Positions 17,502 to 25,412 of a stretch of DNA of 64,000 bases are shown in pieces; position 1 is the stretch's first letter, and each line of letters begins with the position of its first letter. The notes beneath the pieces are model-generated. The model made no database searches, was not told the origin of the DNA, and saw nothing but the letters and a program-made list of their open reading frames with translations. Where the stretch lies: NCBI RefSeq assembly GCF_003852895.1, contig NZ_QUSW01000003.1:434001-498000 (forward strand), given 5' to 3'. A program made the position numbers and the translations under genes. Origin of the DNA: Rhizobacter terrae (GTDB lineage: Bacteria > Pseudomonadota > Gammaproteobacteria > Burkholderiales > Burkholderiaceae_C).

Positions 17502-17627
17502 GACAGGCTCCGATGAAAGGTTGAGATCATCACCACGAATCGGCAATCACCATGCCCGAAGCCCGGTGGATGGGCACGACGCTTGCCCTGACAGTCCAGG
17601 CTGCCACGCTGGCGGCAGGACGTGGAC

Positions 17628-20135
17628 ATGAACTACAAACGCCCCGAGTGGACGCGCTGGCCCACCCGCGCAGACGGCCCCGTGCCGTGGCACGCCTATG
17701 CGAGGCGCCTGACCCTGTGGGTCTTCCTGATGCTGGGCATCGCCTTGCTTGCGCTCACGGCATTCGTGCTCGCACTCATTCCCGCCTCGCCCGGCGCCCG
17801 CGAGCTGCGCGCATTGCAGGACGTGAAACCCAGCGTGCTCATGTCCGCCGACGGCAAGGTCCTCAGCATCTTCCAGCGCACGCAGCAGGAACGCGTGCCC
17901 CTCGGACGCATCTCGCCCAATGTCATCAACGCGCTCATCGCCACCGAGGACCAGCGCTTCTACGCCCACCACGGCGTGGACGTGTACCGCACCTTCGGCG
18001 CCGCCTGGCGCACGATGGGTGGCGACACGCAAGGCGGTTCCACTATCACGCAGCAGCTCGCGCGCAATCTCTTTCCCGACGACATCGGCCGCTCGCGCAC
18101 GCTCACGCGCAAGGTGAAGGAGCTGATCACCGCGCTGCGCATCGAGCGCAACTTCAGCAAGCAGGAGATCCTGGAGAACTATCTCAACAGCGCGCCCTTC
18201 CTCTACAACGTGGTGGGCATCGAGATGGCCGCACGCACCTACTACGACAAGCCCGCGTCGCAGCTGGATGTGCTGGAAAGCGCCACGCTCATCGGCATGC
18301 TCAAGGGCACGCGCTACTACAACCCGGTGCTGCATCCCGAGCGCGCCCGCGAGCGGCGCAACGTGGTGCTCGGTCAGATGGCGCACCACAAGCTGCTGGA
18401 CGAGTCACGGCTTGGCGCCCTGCGCGAGACACCGCTCAATGTCCAGTTCAACCGCCAGCCCGACGTGCTGGGCGACGCACCGCACTTCGCCATCCAGATG
18501 CGCAAGTGGCTCATCGCCTGGGCCGACGAGCATGACTACAACCTCTACACCGACGGCCTGGTCGTGCAGACCACCATCGATTCGCGCCTGCAGGCCGCGG
18601 CCATGCAAGCCGTCGATCGCCAGGCCAAGGCACTGCAGGCCGTGGCCGACGTGGAGTGGAGCGCTGCCGGCACGCGCATGAACGCCACGTCTGCCGACGC
18701 CTACGTGAAGATGCAACCCAAGGTGGATGCCTTCGGCTTCTTCTGGAACAAGCGGCGCGACCTGGTGGACCTGTTCGTGCGTGAGACGCCGCAGTACCGC
18801 GAGGCGCTGAAGGCCCAGGGCAACGATGGTGCAGCCCTGAAGACCGTCATGGCCAACGCCGAACTGATGTCGCGCCTGAAGGCCGAGAAGACCCACCTGC
18901 AGGCCGGCTTCCTCGCCATGGACCCGGCCACCGGCGAAGTGAAAGCCTGGGTCGGCAGCCGCGACTTCGACGACGACCAGTACGACCACGTGTCCCTCGC
19001 CGCGCGGCAGCCGGGCTCCACCTTCAAGCCCTTCGTCTACGGCGCGGCGCTGGAAAGCGGCATCAGCCCGGAGCACACCTACCTGGATGCGCCGGTGGAG
19101 ATCCAGCTCAACGACGGCACCGTCTGGCGTCCCACCGACATGTCCACGCCCAGCGGCGAGATGATGACCCTGCGCGATGGCCTGGTCTTCTCCAAGAACG
19201 TCATCACCGCCCAGGTGGCGCAGGAGGTGGGCGTGGCGCGCGTGGCCAGCCTGGCGCGGTCCCTGGGCGTGACGCAGAGCCGGCTCGACCCGGTACCCTC
19301 GCTCGCACTGGGCACCAGCCCGGTCACGCTGATGGAGATGGTCAACGCCTACGCCACCATCGCGCAGCAGGGCCAGTACCACAAGCCGGTGATGGTCAAG
19401 CGCATCTCGAGCCGCCACGGCGACGTGCTGGCGGAGTTCGTCGGCGAAACGCGGCGGGCGATGTCCGCCGATGCCGCAACCGACCTCATCGACATGATGC
19501 GCGGCGTGGTCAACCGCGGCACGGGCACGCAGATCAAGTCGCGCTTCGGCATCGTGAGCGACATCGCCGGCAAGACGGGCACCACGCAGAACAACACCGA
19601 TGGCTGGTTCATCCTCATGCATCCTGGCCTGGTGGCCGGCGCCTGGGTCGGCTTCAACGACTCGCGCGTCACCATGCGCAGCGACTACTGGGGCCAGGGC
19701 GGGCACAACGCCATCCTGCTGGTGGGCGACTTCTTCCGCACCGCGCTCAACGGCAAGCTTGTCGACGCCAAGGCACGCTTCCCGCAGGCGCGGCAGCATC
19801 CGCCGGAACCGGGCGCGTCGTGGCCGTCGGACCACTGGTCCATCGATCCGAACGCGCCTGAGCCGTCCGAGGGATCCTCCACGCCGGCAGTGACCTCCCC
19901 CAACGACGTGGTGATGCGCCGCGAGGGCGACGTGATCGTCATCGGCGACAAGGCGGCGGGCTTCGCATCCAGCCGGCCGGCAGCCAGCACTGACCCGCCC
20001 AAGACTTCGGCAGAGCTCGACCGCGCGCTCCAGGGCATGAGCCGCAGCACCGTCGGGCCGATGTCCGGCAGCGGCACAGGCAGCTCCACGCCGGCGACCT
20101 CGGACGACGCCGACGCCTCCGGCACGCCGCGCTGA
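17628..20135 (+). CDS. Class A penicillin-binding protein (glycosyltransferase/transpeptidase)
   Basis: An 835-residue bifunctional peptidoglycan synthase. A cytoplasmic tail and one membrane helix (WVFLMLGIALLALTAFVLAL, about 28-47) anchor it. The GT51 domain has Glu107 in ATEDQRFYAHHG and GGSTITQQLARNLF. The transpeptidase has Ser464/Lys467 in GSTFKPF, SKN near residue 523 and Lys649 in GKTGTTQ. About 100 residues separate the two enzymatic domains and the last 100 residues form a Pro/Ser/Thr-rich periplasmic tail. It resembles PBP1A-type enzymes but is not close enough to assign mrcA. The ATG at 17628 is used; a GTG two codons upstream is possible. Confidence 0.92.
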   Translation: MNYKRPEWTRWPTRADGPVPWHAYARRLTLWVFLMLGIALLALTAFVLALIPASPGARELRALQDVKPSVLMSADGKVLSIFQRTQQERVPLGRISPNVINALIATEDQRFYAHHGVDVYRTFGAAWRTMGGDTQGGSTITQQLARNLFPDDIGRSRTLTRKVKELITALRIERNFSKQEILENYLNSAPFLYNVVGIEMAARTYYDKPASQLDVLESATLIGMLKGTRYYNPVLHPERARERRNVVLGQMAHHKLLDESRLGALRETPLNVQFNRQPDVLGDAPHFAIQMRKWLIAWADEHDYNLYTDGLVVQTTIDSRLQAAAMQAVDRQAKALQAVADVEWSAAGTRMNATSADAYVKMQPKVDAFGFFWNKRRDLVDLFVRETPQYREALKAQGNDGAALKTVMANAELMSRLKAEKTHLQAGFLAMDPATGEVKAWVGSRDFDDDQYDHVSLAARQPGSTFKPFVYGAALESGISPEHTYLDAPVEIQLNDGTVWRPTDMSTPSGEMMTLRDGLVFSKNVITAQVAQEVGVARVASLARSLGVTQSRLDPVPSLALGTSPVTLMEMVNAYATIAQQGQYHKPVMVKRISSRHGDVLAEFVGETRRAMSADAATDLIDMMRGVVNRGTGTQIKSRFGIVSDIAGKTGTTQNNTDGWFILMHPGLVAGAWVGFNDSRVTMRSDYWGQGGHNAILLVGDFFRTALNGKLVDAKARFPQARQHPPEPGASWPSDHWSIDPNAPEPSEGSSTPAVTSPNDVVMRREGDVIVIGDKAAGFASSRPAASTDPPKTSAELDRALQGMSRSTVGPMSGSGTGSSTPATSDDADASGTPR

Positions 20136-20227
20136 TACATCTTCCCCGCGGTCGGTGTGGATTTGGCACGGCTTGATCGCGTTTATCCGGCCCTGGCCGC
20201 GTCACGCGCCGGGTCCAATCGAAGGGC

Positions 20228-20935
20228 ATGTGCAAGCCCTTCGTCCTCCTTGCCGCCGCGCTGCTCGCCACCCTGGGTGGTGCGCGGGCCGCCGACCTCA
20301 CCGACACCGAGATGCGCTGGCTGCGCGCCGGCTGGCCGGTGGTGAACTATGCGAAGGAACAGCAGCTGCCGCTGGACATCGTGGTGCTGCCGCAGGCCAA
20401 GCCCGGTGACGCCCCGCTGGCCATGGGCTTCGAGAACAAGCGCTGCAAGCTGGTGCTGGCCATGCGCGGCAACCCCGAGGCTGAATCCACGCTCACGCAG
20501 ATTCCGCCGGGCCTCGAAGGGCCGGTCGTTCAGGCCATGGTGGCGCACGAGCTGGGCCATTGCTGGCGCTACGTGCACGGCGCCTGGCACACCGTGCCGG
20601 CGGGCTTCGTGGACAACATCGACGAGACCGCGCCCATCGCCGACCGAGAGATCGCCCGCCTGCGCCACGAGATGCGCGACACGCGCCGCGAGGAAGGCTT
20701 CGCCGACCTGGTGGGACTGGCCTGGACGCTGCAGCACCATCCGCAGCAGTACGCACAGGTCCACGCCTGGTTCGCGCAGGTGCGCGACGACCAGCCGGTG
20801 CCTGGCGCGCACCACGACACCCGCGCGTGGCTGCGGCTCACGCGCGACGCTTCGGCCTTCGGCACGGTGAACGGCACCGACCCGTTCAACCAGGCCTGGC
20901 CGCTGTGGCAGCAGGGACTGGGCCTGGAACATTGA
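20228..20935 (+). CDS. Secreted protein with HELGH zinc-metalloprotease motif
   Basis: A 235-residue protein with signal peptide MCKPFVLLAAALLATLGGAR ending ARA near residue 21. The HExxH motif is at His107-His111 (VAHELGHCWRYVHG), and EEGFADLVG (Glu155/Glu156) about 45 residues later could supply the third zinc ligand, as in gluzincins. The rest has no match I recognise. It is therefore a probable periplasmic metallopeptidase of unknown substrate. It lies 92 bases after the penicillin-binding protein gene on the same strand, so a cell-wall link is possible but only inferred. Confidence 0.7.
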   Translation: MCKPFVLLAAALLATLGGARAADLTDTEMRWLRAGWPVVNYAKEQQLPLDIVVLPQAKPGDAPLAMGFENKRCKLVLAMRGNPEAESTLTQIPPGLEGPVVQAMVAHELGHCWRYVHGAWHTVPAGFVDNIDETAPIADREIARLRHEMRDTRREEGFADLVGLAWTLQHHPQQYAQVHAWFAQVRDDQPVPGAHHDTRAWLRLTRDASAFGTVNGTDPFNQAWPLWQQGLGLEH

Positions 20936-20973
20936 GGCGCAAGGCGCCATCCCACTGTGGCGATTCGGACAAA

Positions 20974-21024
20974 TTGAGCGGCCAGCCGACGAACGGCGGT
21001 TGAATACGGCGCGCAGCCGCTCAA
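20974..21024. repeat. Intergenic inverted repeat
   Basis: Perfect 9-bp arms TTGAGCGGC (20974-20982) and GCCGCTCAA (21016-21024) separated by 33 bases in the gap before the metallophosphoesterase gene. No T tract follows, so it is not a standard terminator. Confidence 0.5.
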
Positions 21025-21055
21025 CTGCGGAGCTTCCCGGCAACCCGTTCGCGCC

Positions 21056-22204
21056 ATGGCCTTCTCGCCGCTCATCCTCCTGACCGCGCTGCTGCACGGC
21101 TACATCGGCCTGCGGCTGGTGCCGGCCTGGGCCGGCGAGCCCCTCGTGCAGTGGCTGCTGTCGGGCCTGCTGGCGGCCTCGGCCCTGCTCATGCCCGGCA
21201 GCCTCTTCGCCCGCCGCGCCCGGCAGGACCGGCTCACCCTCGCCCTGACCTGGGCGGGATTGCTCTTCATGGGCCTCTTCTCGTCGCTGTTCGTGCTGAC
21301 CCTGCTGCGCGATGTGCTCCTGCTGGCGGCCTCCGCCTGGCAGGCCGCCACCACGCCATGGAGCGGCTTCGCGACCGCCGCGATGCTCAGCGGGCGCGCC
21401 GTGCCGCTGCTGGCCCTGCTCGTCACCGCCATCGGCTTCCTCAACGCGCGCCGCACTGCCGCCATCGTGCCGGTGGACGTGCCCATCGCCGGCCTGCCCA
21501 AGGCCCTGGAAGGCTTCACCATCGCGCAGATCAGCGACATCCACGTCGGCCCAACCATCGGCCGCGAGTACCTCGATGCGATCGTGCGCAAGGTCAACCG
21601 GCTGGAGGCGGACCTCGTGGCCGTGACCGGCGACTTGGTGGACGGCCGCGTGCCGGAGCTGTCGGCCCACGTCGCGCCGCTGGCTGACCTGCACTCGCGG
21701 CACGGCACCTTCTTCGTCACCGGCAACCATGAGTACTACAGCGGGGCCGAGGCCTGGGTGACGGAGCTGCAGCGCATCGGCCTGCGCGTGCTGCAGAACG
21801 AGCACGTGGTGATCCGCCACGAAGGCGAGCCGCTGCTGCTGGCCGGCGTGACGGACTACAGTGCCCACCACTTCGACCCCGCACGGCGCAGCGACCCTCA
21901 GGCCGCCATGGCCGGGGCACCGCACGATGCGCTGGTCCGCGTGCTGCTGGCGCACCAGCCACGCAGTGCGGAGGCCGCCGAGCGGGCAGGCTTCCATCTG
22001 CAGCTCTCGGGGCACACGCACGGCGGACAGTTCTGGCCGTGGAACCACTTCGTACCACTGCAGCAGCCCTTCACGGCCGGGCTGCACCGGTTGCGGCAGT
22101 TGTGGGTCTACACCAGCCGCGGCACCGGCTACTGGGGGCCGCCCAAGCGTTTCGGTGCGCCTTCCGAGATCACGCATCTGAGGCTCGTTCCCGATACGGC
22201 GTGA
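21056..22204 (+). CDS. Membrane-anchored metallophosphoesterase (YkuE/YaeI-like)
   Basis: A 382-residue protein with about four N-terminal hydrophobic helices (residues 1-140) and a calcineurin-like phosphoesterase domain after residue 155. Metal-binding motifs are in order: ISDIHVG (Asp, His), TGDLVDG (Asp), TGNHEYY (Asn-His), HQPRS (His) and LSGHTHGGQ (GHTH). This set matches the YkuE/YaeI group, some of which act on lipid-linked UDP-sugars or nucleotides. The substrate is unknown. The N-terminal membrane part is longer than in YaeI. Confidence 0.9.
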   Translation: MAFSPLILLTALLHGYIGLRLVPAWAGEPLVQWLLSGLLAASALLMPGSLFARRARQDRLTLALTWAGLLFMGLFSSLFVLTLLRDVLLLAASAWQAATTPWSGFATAAMLSGRAVPLLALLVTAIGFLNARRTAAIVPVDVPIAGLPKALEGFTIAQISDIHVGPTIGREYLDAIVRKVNRLEADLVAVTGDLVDGRVPELSAHVAPLADLHSRHGTFFVTGNHEYYSGAEAWVTELQRIGLRVLQNEHVVIRHEGEPLLLAGVTDYSAHHFDPARRSDPQAAMAGAPHDALVRVLLAHQPRSAEAAERAGFHLQLSGHTHGGQFWPWNHFVPLQQPFTAGLHRLRQLWVYTSRGTGYWGPPKRFGAPSEITHLRLVPDTA

Positions 22205-22282
22205 GGGGCTGGGCATCGATGCCTCGCCGGCGCCCGGCCAGAATGCATCAACACCACGCAACGACAACTCAAGGAGCCTCGC

Positions 22283-22939
22283 ATGTCACGCACACTGACC
22301 ATCGACGACACCCTGTTCCAGTACATCGTGGACCACGCCGCGCGCGAGCATCCGGCGCAGGTCGGCCTGCGCGAGGCAACGCGCGACCACCCCTATGCCG
22401 GCATGCAGATCGGTCCCGACCAGGGGCAGTTCATGGCCTTGCTGGTCAAGCTGATCGGCGCGAAGCGCACCATCGAGATCGGCGTGTTCACCGGCTACAG
22501 CGCGCTGAGCGTGGCGCTGGCCCTGCCCGAGGACGGGCGCGTGCTGGCCTGCGACATCAACGACGAGTTCACGCGGGTCGGCAAGCCGTTCTGGAAGCAG
22601 GCGGGGGTGGAACACAAGATCGACCTGAAGCTGCAGCCCGCGATGAAGACGCTGGACGAACGCCTGGCCGCGGGCGAGGCGGGACGCTATGACTTCGCCT
22701 TCATCGACGCCGACAAGCGCAGCTACGACGGCTACTACGAGCGCTGCCTGCAGCTCGTGCGCCAGAACGGGCTGATCGCCATCGACAACACGCTGTGGAG
22801 CGGCGAGGTGGCCAGGCCGGCGAAGAACGAAGACACGGCGGCGCTGCAGGCGCTCAACGACAAGCTGCACCGCGATGAGCGCGTGGACGTGTCGTTGCTG
22901 ACGGTGGGAGACGGGCTCACGCTGGCCCGCAAGCGCTGA
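22283..22939 (+). CDS. Class I SAM-dependent O-methyltransferase (caffeoyl-CoA-OMT type)
   Basis: A 218-residue methyltransferase. Motif I is IEIGVFTGYSALSVALAL near residue 70, the acidic loop ending strand 2 is LACDIND, and the metal/active-site segments are FIDADKRSYDGYY and IAIDNTLWSGEV, all typical of the divalent-cation-dependent caffeoyl-CoA/catechol O-methyltransferase family. Bacterial members methylate catechols or similar compounds; the substrate is not determined. An AAGGAG ribosome binding site precedes the ATG. It converges on queD with a 4-base gap. Confidence 0.92.
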   Translation: MSRTLTIDDTLFQYIVDHAAREHPAQVGLREATRDHPYAGMQIGPDQGQFMALLVKLIGAKRTIEIGVFTGYSALSVALALPEDGRVLACDINDEFTRVGKPFWKQAGVEHKIDLKLQPAMKTLDERLAAGEAGRYDFAFIDADKRSYDGYYERCLQLVRQNGLIAIDNTLWSGEVARPAKNEDTAALQALNDKLHRDERVDVSLLTVGDGLTLARKR

Positions 22940-22943
22940 CGAC

Positions 22944-23306
22944 TCAGCCGACGATCAGCTTGCAGGAATCACCTGTGGCGCGCCACACCTTCACCGAGGC
23001 CAGCAGCGGCAGCGGCGCGCGCAGTTTCTCGGCGATGAAGGCGCACAGCCCTTCCAGCGTGGGCTTGGTCAACCCGGCCACCTCGTCCAGCAGGTGATGG
23101 TCGAGCATCTCCTGCACGACCGCCAGCTCGCGGCGGAAGAAGCCCAGGTCCATCAGCATGCCGCTGGCGGCGTCGGGCACGCCGCGCAGCGTGACTTCGG
23201 CGTGGTAGGTGTGGCCGTGGATGCGCTTGCTCGACGCGGCGTCGATCTCGCGCACCAGCGTGTGGGCCGCCTCGAAGTGGAAGGTTTGGGAGAGCTCGTA
23301 AACCAT
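22944..23306 (-). CDS. queD: QueD-family 6-carboxy-tetrahydropterin synthase homologue
   Basis: A 120-residue PTPS/QueD-fold protein, next to queE in the queuosine (7-deazaguanine) pathway, where QueD converts dihydroneopterin triphosphate to 6-carboxytetrahydropterin. Zinc ligands His15 (FEAAH) and His30/His32 (IHGH) and the LDHHLLDEV segment are present. The cysteine of the usual CxxxHGH motif is replaced by Ser26 (SxxxHGH), so activity by the standard mechanism is uncertain. The ATG overlaps the queE stop as ATGA, so the two are coupled. The start MVYELSQTFHF matches the family N-terminus. Confidence 0.88.
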   Translation of the reverse strand: MVYELSQTFHFEAAHTLVREIDAASSKRIHGHTYHAEVTLRGVPDAASGMLMDLGFFRRELAVVQEMLDHHLLDEVAGLTKPTLEGLCAFIAEKLRAPLPLLASVKVWRATGDSCKLIVG

Positions 23307-23941
23307 CAGCGGATCCCGATGACCTTGTGGGTCTGCACGCTCAGGCGCCAGCGCGGATCGCGCAGGCACTGGGCAATGGCCCATTGCGTGTTGGCCGACG
23401 CCTGCGGGCCGTCCATGGGTTGAAGAAAGAAGTGCTCGAAGTCGAGCATGGCGAGTTCATCGAGCGACAGCTCGGGCTGCGGCACCACCACCTTGAGCTC
23501 CTGCCCGCGTGTCTGCTTGAGCGGCGCACCGGCCTTGGGACTGATGCACAGCCAGTCGATGCCCGAAGGCGCGGCGATGGTGCCGTTGCTTTCCACGGCG
23601 ATCTCGAAGCCCTGGGCGTGCATGGCGTCGATCAATGCCGCGTCCAGCTGCAACAGCGGCTCGCCGCCGGTGAACACCACCAGCTTGCGGCCCGCCACGC
23701 CGGCGGGCCAGCGCGAGTGGATCGACGACGCCAGCGACACCGCATCGGCGAAGCGCCCGCCATCGGGCCCATCCGTGCCCACGAAGTCGGTGTCGCAGAA
23801 CCTGCATACCGCCGTCGCCCGGTCTTCTTCCCGCCCGCTCCACAGGTTGCAGCCCGCAAAACGGCAGAACACCGCCGGGCGACCGGCATTCGCGCCTTCG
23901 CCTTGCAGGGTGTAGAAGATTTCCTTGACCTGGTAGGTCAT
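23306..23941 (-). CDS. queE: 7-carboxy-7-deazaguanine synthase (radical SAM)
   Basis: A 211-residue radical-SAM enzyme that contracts 6-carboxytetrahydropterin to 7-carboxy-7-deazaguanine in queuosine precursor synthesis. Start motif YTLQGEGANAGRPAVFCRF is typical. The iron-sulfur cluster loop is CX14CX2C (Cys31, Cys46, Cys49), the modified spacing known from Burkholderia QueE rather than CX3CX2C. TGGEPLLQ follows (SAM contact), then ESNGT and CISPKAG. First gene of the queE-queD pair. Other pathway genes (queC, folE, queF) are not in the window. Confidence 0.95.
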   Translation of the reverse strand: MTYQVKEIFYTLQGEGANAGRPAVFCRFAGCNLWSGREEDRATAVCRFCDTDFVGTDGPDGGRFADAVSLASSIHSRWPAGVAGRKLVVFTGGEPLLQLDAALIDAMHAQGFEIAVESNGTIAAPSGIDWLCISPKAGAPLKQTRGQELKVVVPQPELSLDELAMLDFEHFFLQPMDGPQASANTQWAIAQCLRDPRWRLSVQTHKVIGIR

Positions 23942-24153
23942 CGATGAGTCGCTGGAAGGAGGCCCGGCTGGAAAGCCTGGGCCAATGGGCCGGCCGGAGA
24001 ACCCGCGGCCGCGTCAGGTGCGGCACGTAGGCCGAAGGGCCGTGATTTTACCGATTCGGGTTTACTCTGACGCTGAATGTGCTCAATGCACACGTGAGGG
24101 GGTTCACGTCGCCAGTACGATGGCAACGATTCCGAGAACAGTTGGGAGAACCC

Positions 24154-24747
24154 ATGCTTCGCCTGCGCACCGCCCTTGCTTCCATCGCCTTCGCCTGCGC
24201 GGCAGCTGCCGCCACCCCGGCAGTGATGGCCGCCCAGACCACCACCAAGTTCGAGCCCACCGCCGACGTGCGCGGCACGAAGCTTGAACTGAACGGCGCC
24301 GGCACCCGCTACAAGGCGATCTTCAAGGTGTACGACATGGGGCTGTACACCACGAAGAAGGTCAGCACGCCGGCTGAACTGCTGGCCCTGCCCGGGCCCA
24401 AGCGGCTGTATTTCGTGGCGCTGCGGGAGCTTCCCGGCACCGACCTGGGCCGCCTGTTCGTCAAGGGTCTGTCGGAGAACTCGCCCAGGGAAGTGGTGCA
24501 GAAGCACGCCCTGTCGACCACCCGGTTCATCGAGATCTTCTCGGGCAAGTCCAAGATGATGCCCGGCGAGAGCTTCGCGATGGAATTCACCCCCGGCAAG
24601 GGCACGCAGTTCTTCATCACCGGCCAGGCCCAGGGCGAGCCCGTGGGCGATGACGAATTCTTCAGCATGGTGCTGAAGATCTGGGTGGGTGAATCGCCCG
24701 CCGACCGCGGGCTGAAGGACGCGCTGCTGGGCAACGACAAGAACTGA
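24154..24747 (+). CDS. Exported chalcone-isomerase-like protein
   Basis: A 197-residue protein with signal peptide MLRLRTALASIAFACAAAAA ending near AQT at residue 28. The Chalcone_3 (chalcone-isomerase-like) fold starts at LELNGAGTRYKAIFKVYDMGLYTTKK and includes LYFVALRELPGTDLGRLF and a later GESFAMEFTPGKGT. Bacterial members are periplasmic and of unknown role; plant-type isomerase activity is not implied. The ATG at 24154 has a GGGAGAA ribosome binding site. A 200-base gap separates it from divergent queE; it holds a small dyad, ACGTGA/TCACGT, at 24092-24109. Confidence 0.85.
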   Translation: MLRLRTALASIAFACAAAAATPAVMAAQTTTKFEPTADVRGTKLELNGAGTRYKAIFKVYDMGLYTTKKVSTPAELLALPGPKRLYFVALRELPGTDLGRLFVKGLSENSPREVVQKHALSTTRFIEIFSGKSKMMPGESFAMEFTPGKGTQFFITGQAQGEPVGDDEFFSMVLKIWVGESPADRGLKDALLGNDKN

Positions 24748-24784
24748 AGCCGGGGCCCGTCCGGGCCGCCGGCGGGTGCGGCCT

Positions 24785-25252
24785 TCAGGTGAACGGGACT
24801 TGCCGCACCATGTTGTTGCGCATGCGCATGGACATCACGCCACCGGCCGCGCGAAGCAGTTCGAGCGCCAGCGCCGGCGAACGCGCCGCCAGCTCTTCCA
24901 GGCGCGGCCCGCGCAGCGCCCACACCGCGCAAGGCGTCATCGCCTCGACGTTGGCCATGCGAGGGCCATCGCCGAACAGGCCCGGCTCGCCCACCACCGA
25001 GCCGGCACGCAGGATGGCGATGCGGTTGCTGCCCGGAGGCCCGCCGGTCACGAAGACCTGCAGCGAACCCTGCCCGAGGAAATACATCGTGCGGTCGGTG
25101 TCGCCCTGCTTGATGAGCAAGTCGCCGGCTCGGATGTCGTGGCGAGTGAGATAAGGAGAGATCACTCGCCATTGGTCCAGCGTCAACCGCGGCCTGAATG
25201 CATCTTCCGCATTCAGGGTCTGGATGGCATGCACCAGGTCATTGAATTCCAT
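24785..25252 (-). CDS. Stand-alone cyclic-nucleotide-binding-domain protein
   Basis: A 155-residue protein consisting of a Crp/Fnr-type cNMP-binding beta barrel (about residues 25-125: ISPYLTRHDIRAGDLLIKQGD, then GSVVGEPGLFGDGPRMANVEA, the phosphate-binding-cassette region) and a C-terminal helix. There is no helix-turn-helix, so it is not a complete Crp-type regulator. The PBC segment GEPGLFGDGPRMANV keeps the Gly-Glu but has Met where a ligand-binding Arg often follows, so cNMP binding is uncertain. It lies downstream of mnmE on the same strand across 160 bases. Confidence 0.82.
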   Translation of the reverse strand: MEFNDLVHAIQTLNAEDAFRPRLTLDQWRVISPYLTRHDIRAGDLLIKQGDTDRTMYFLGQGSLQVFVTGGPPGSNRIAILRAGSVVGEPGLFGDGPRMANVEAMTPCAVWALRGPRLEELAARSPALALELLRAAGGVMSMRMRNNMVRQVPFT

Positions 25253-25412
25253 GTGGAAGCTCCGAAGCGACGTCAGCCCCGCCTCGTTGTAGTTGTGCGC
25301 CGATTATGGTTCGCCGCGCGAACACCCACAATCGCCCGAGTCGAGGGGCAAGCCCCATTGGTCCACGAATGGGTACCGTCTGTCGTGCCCTTTGTCACGA
25401 CTGGCGCATCCC

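Noticed and set aside
24092-24109. ACGTGA/TCACGT dyad before the chalcone-isomerase-like gene
   Set aside because: Only 6-bp arms with no identifiable regulator. Noted in the gene entry but not called as an operator.
25369-25399. GTCGTG/CACGAC hairpin after mnmE
   Set aside because: Short stem and no T tract on either strand, so not called a terminator.
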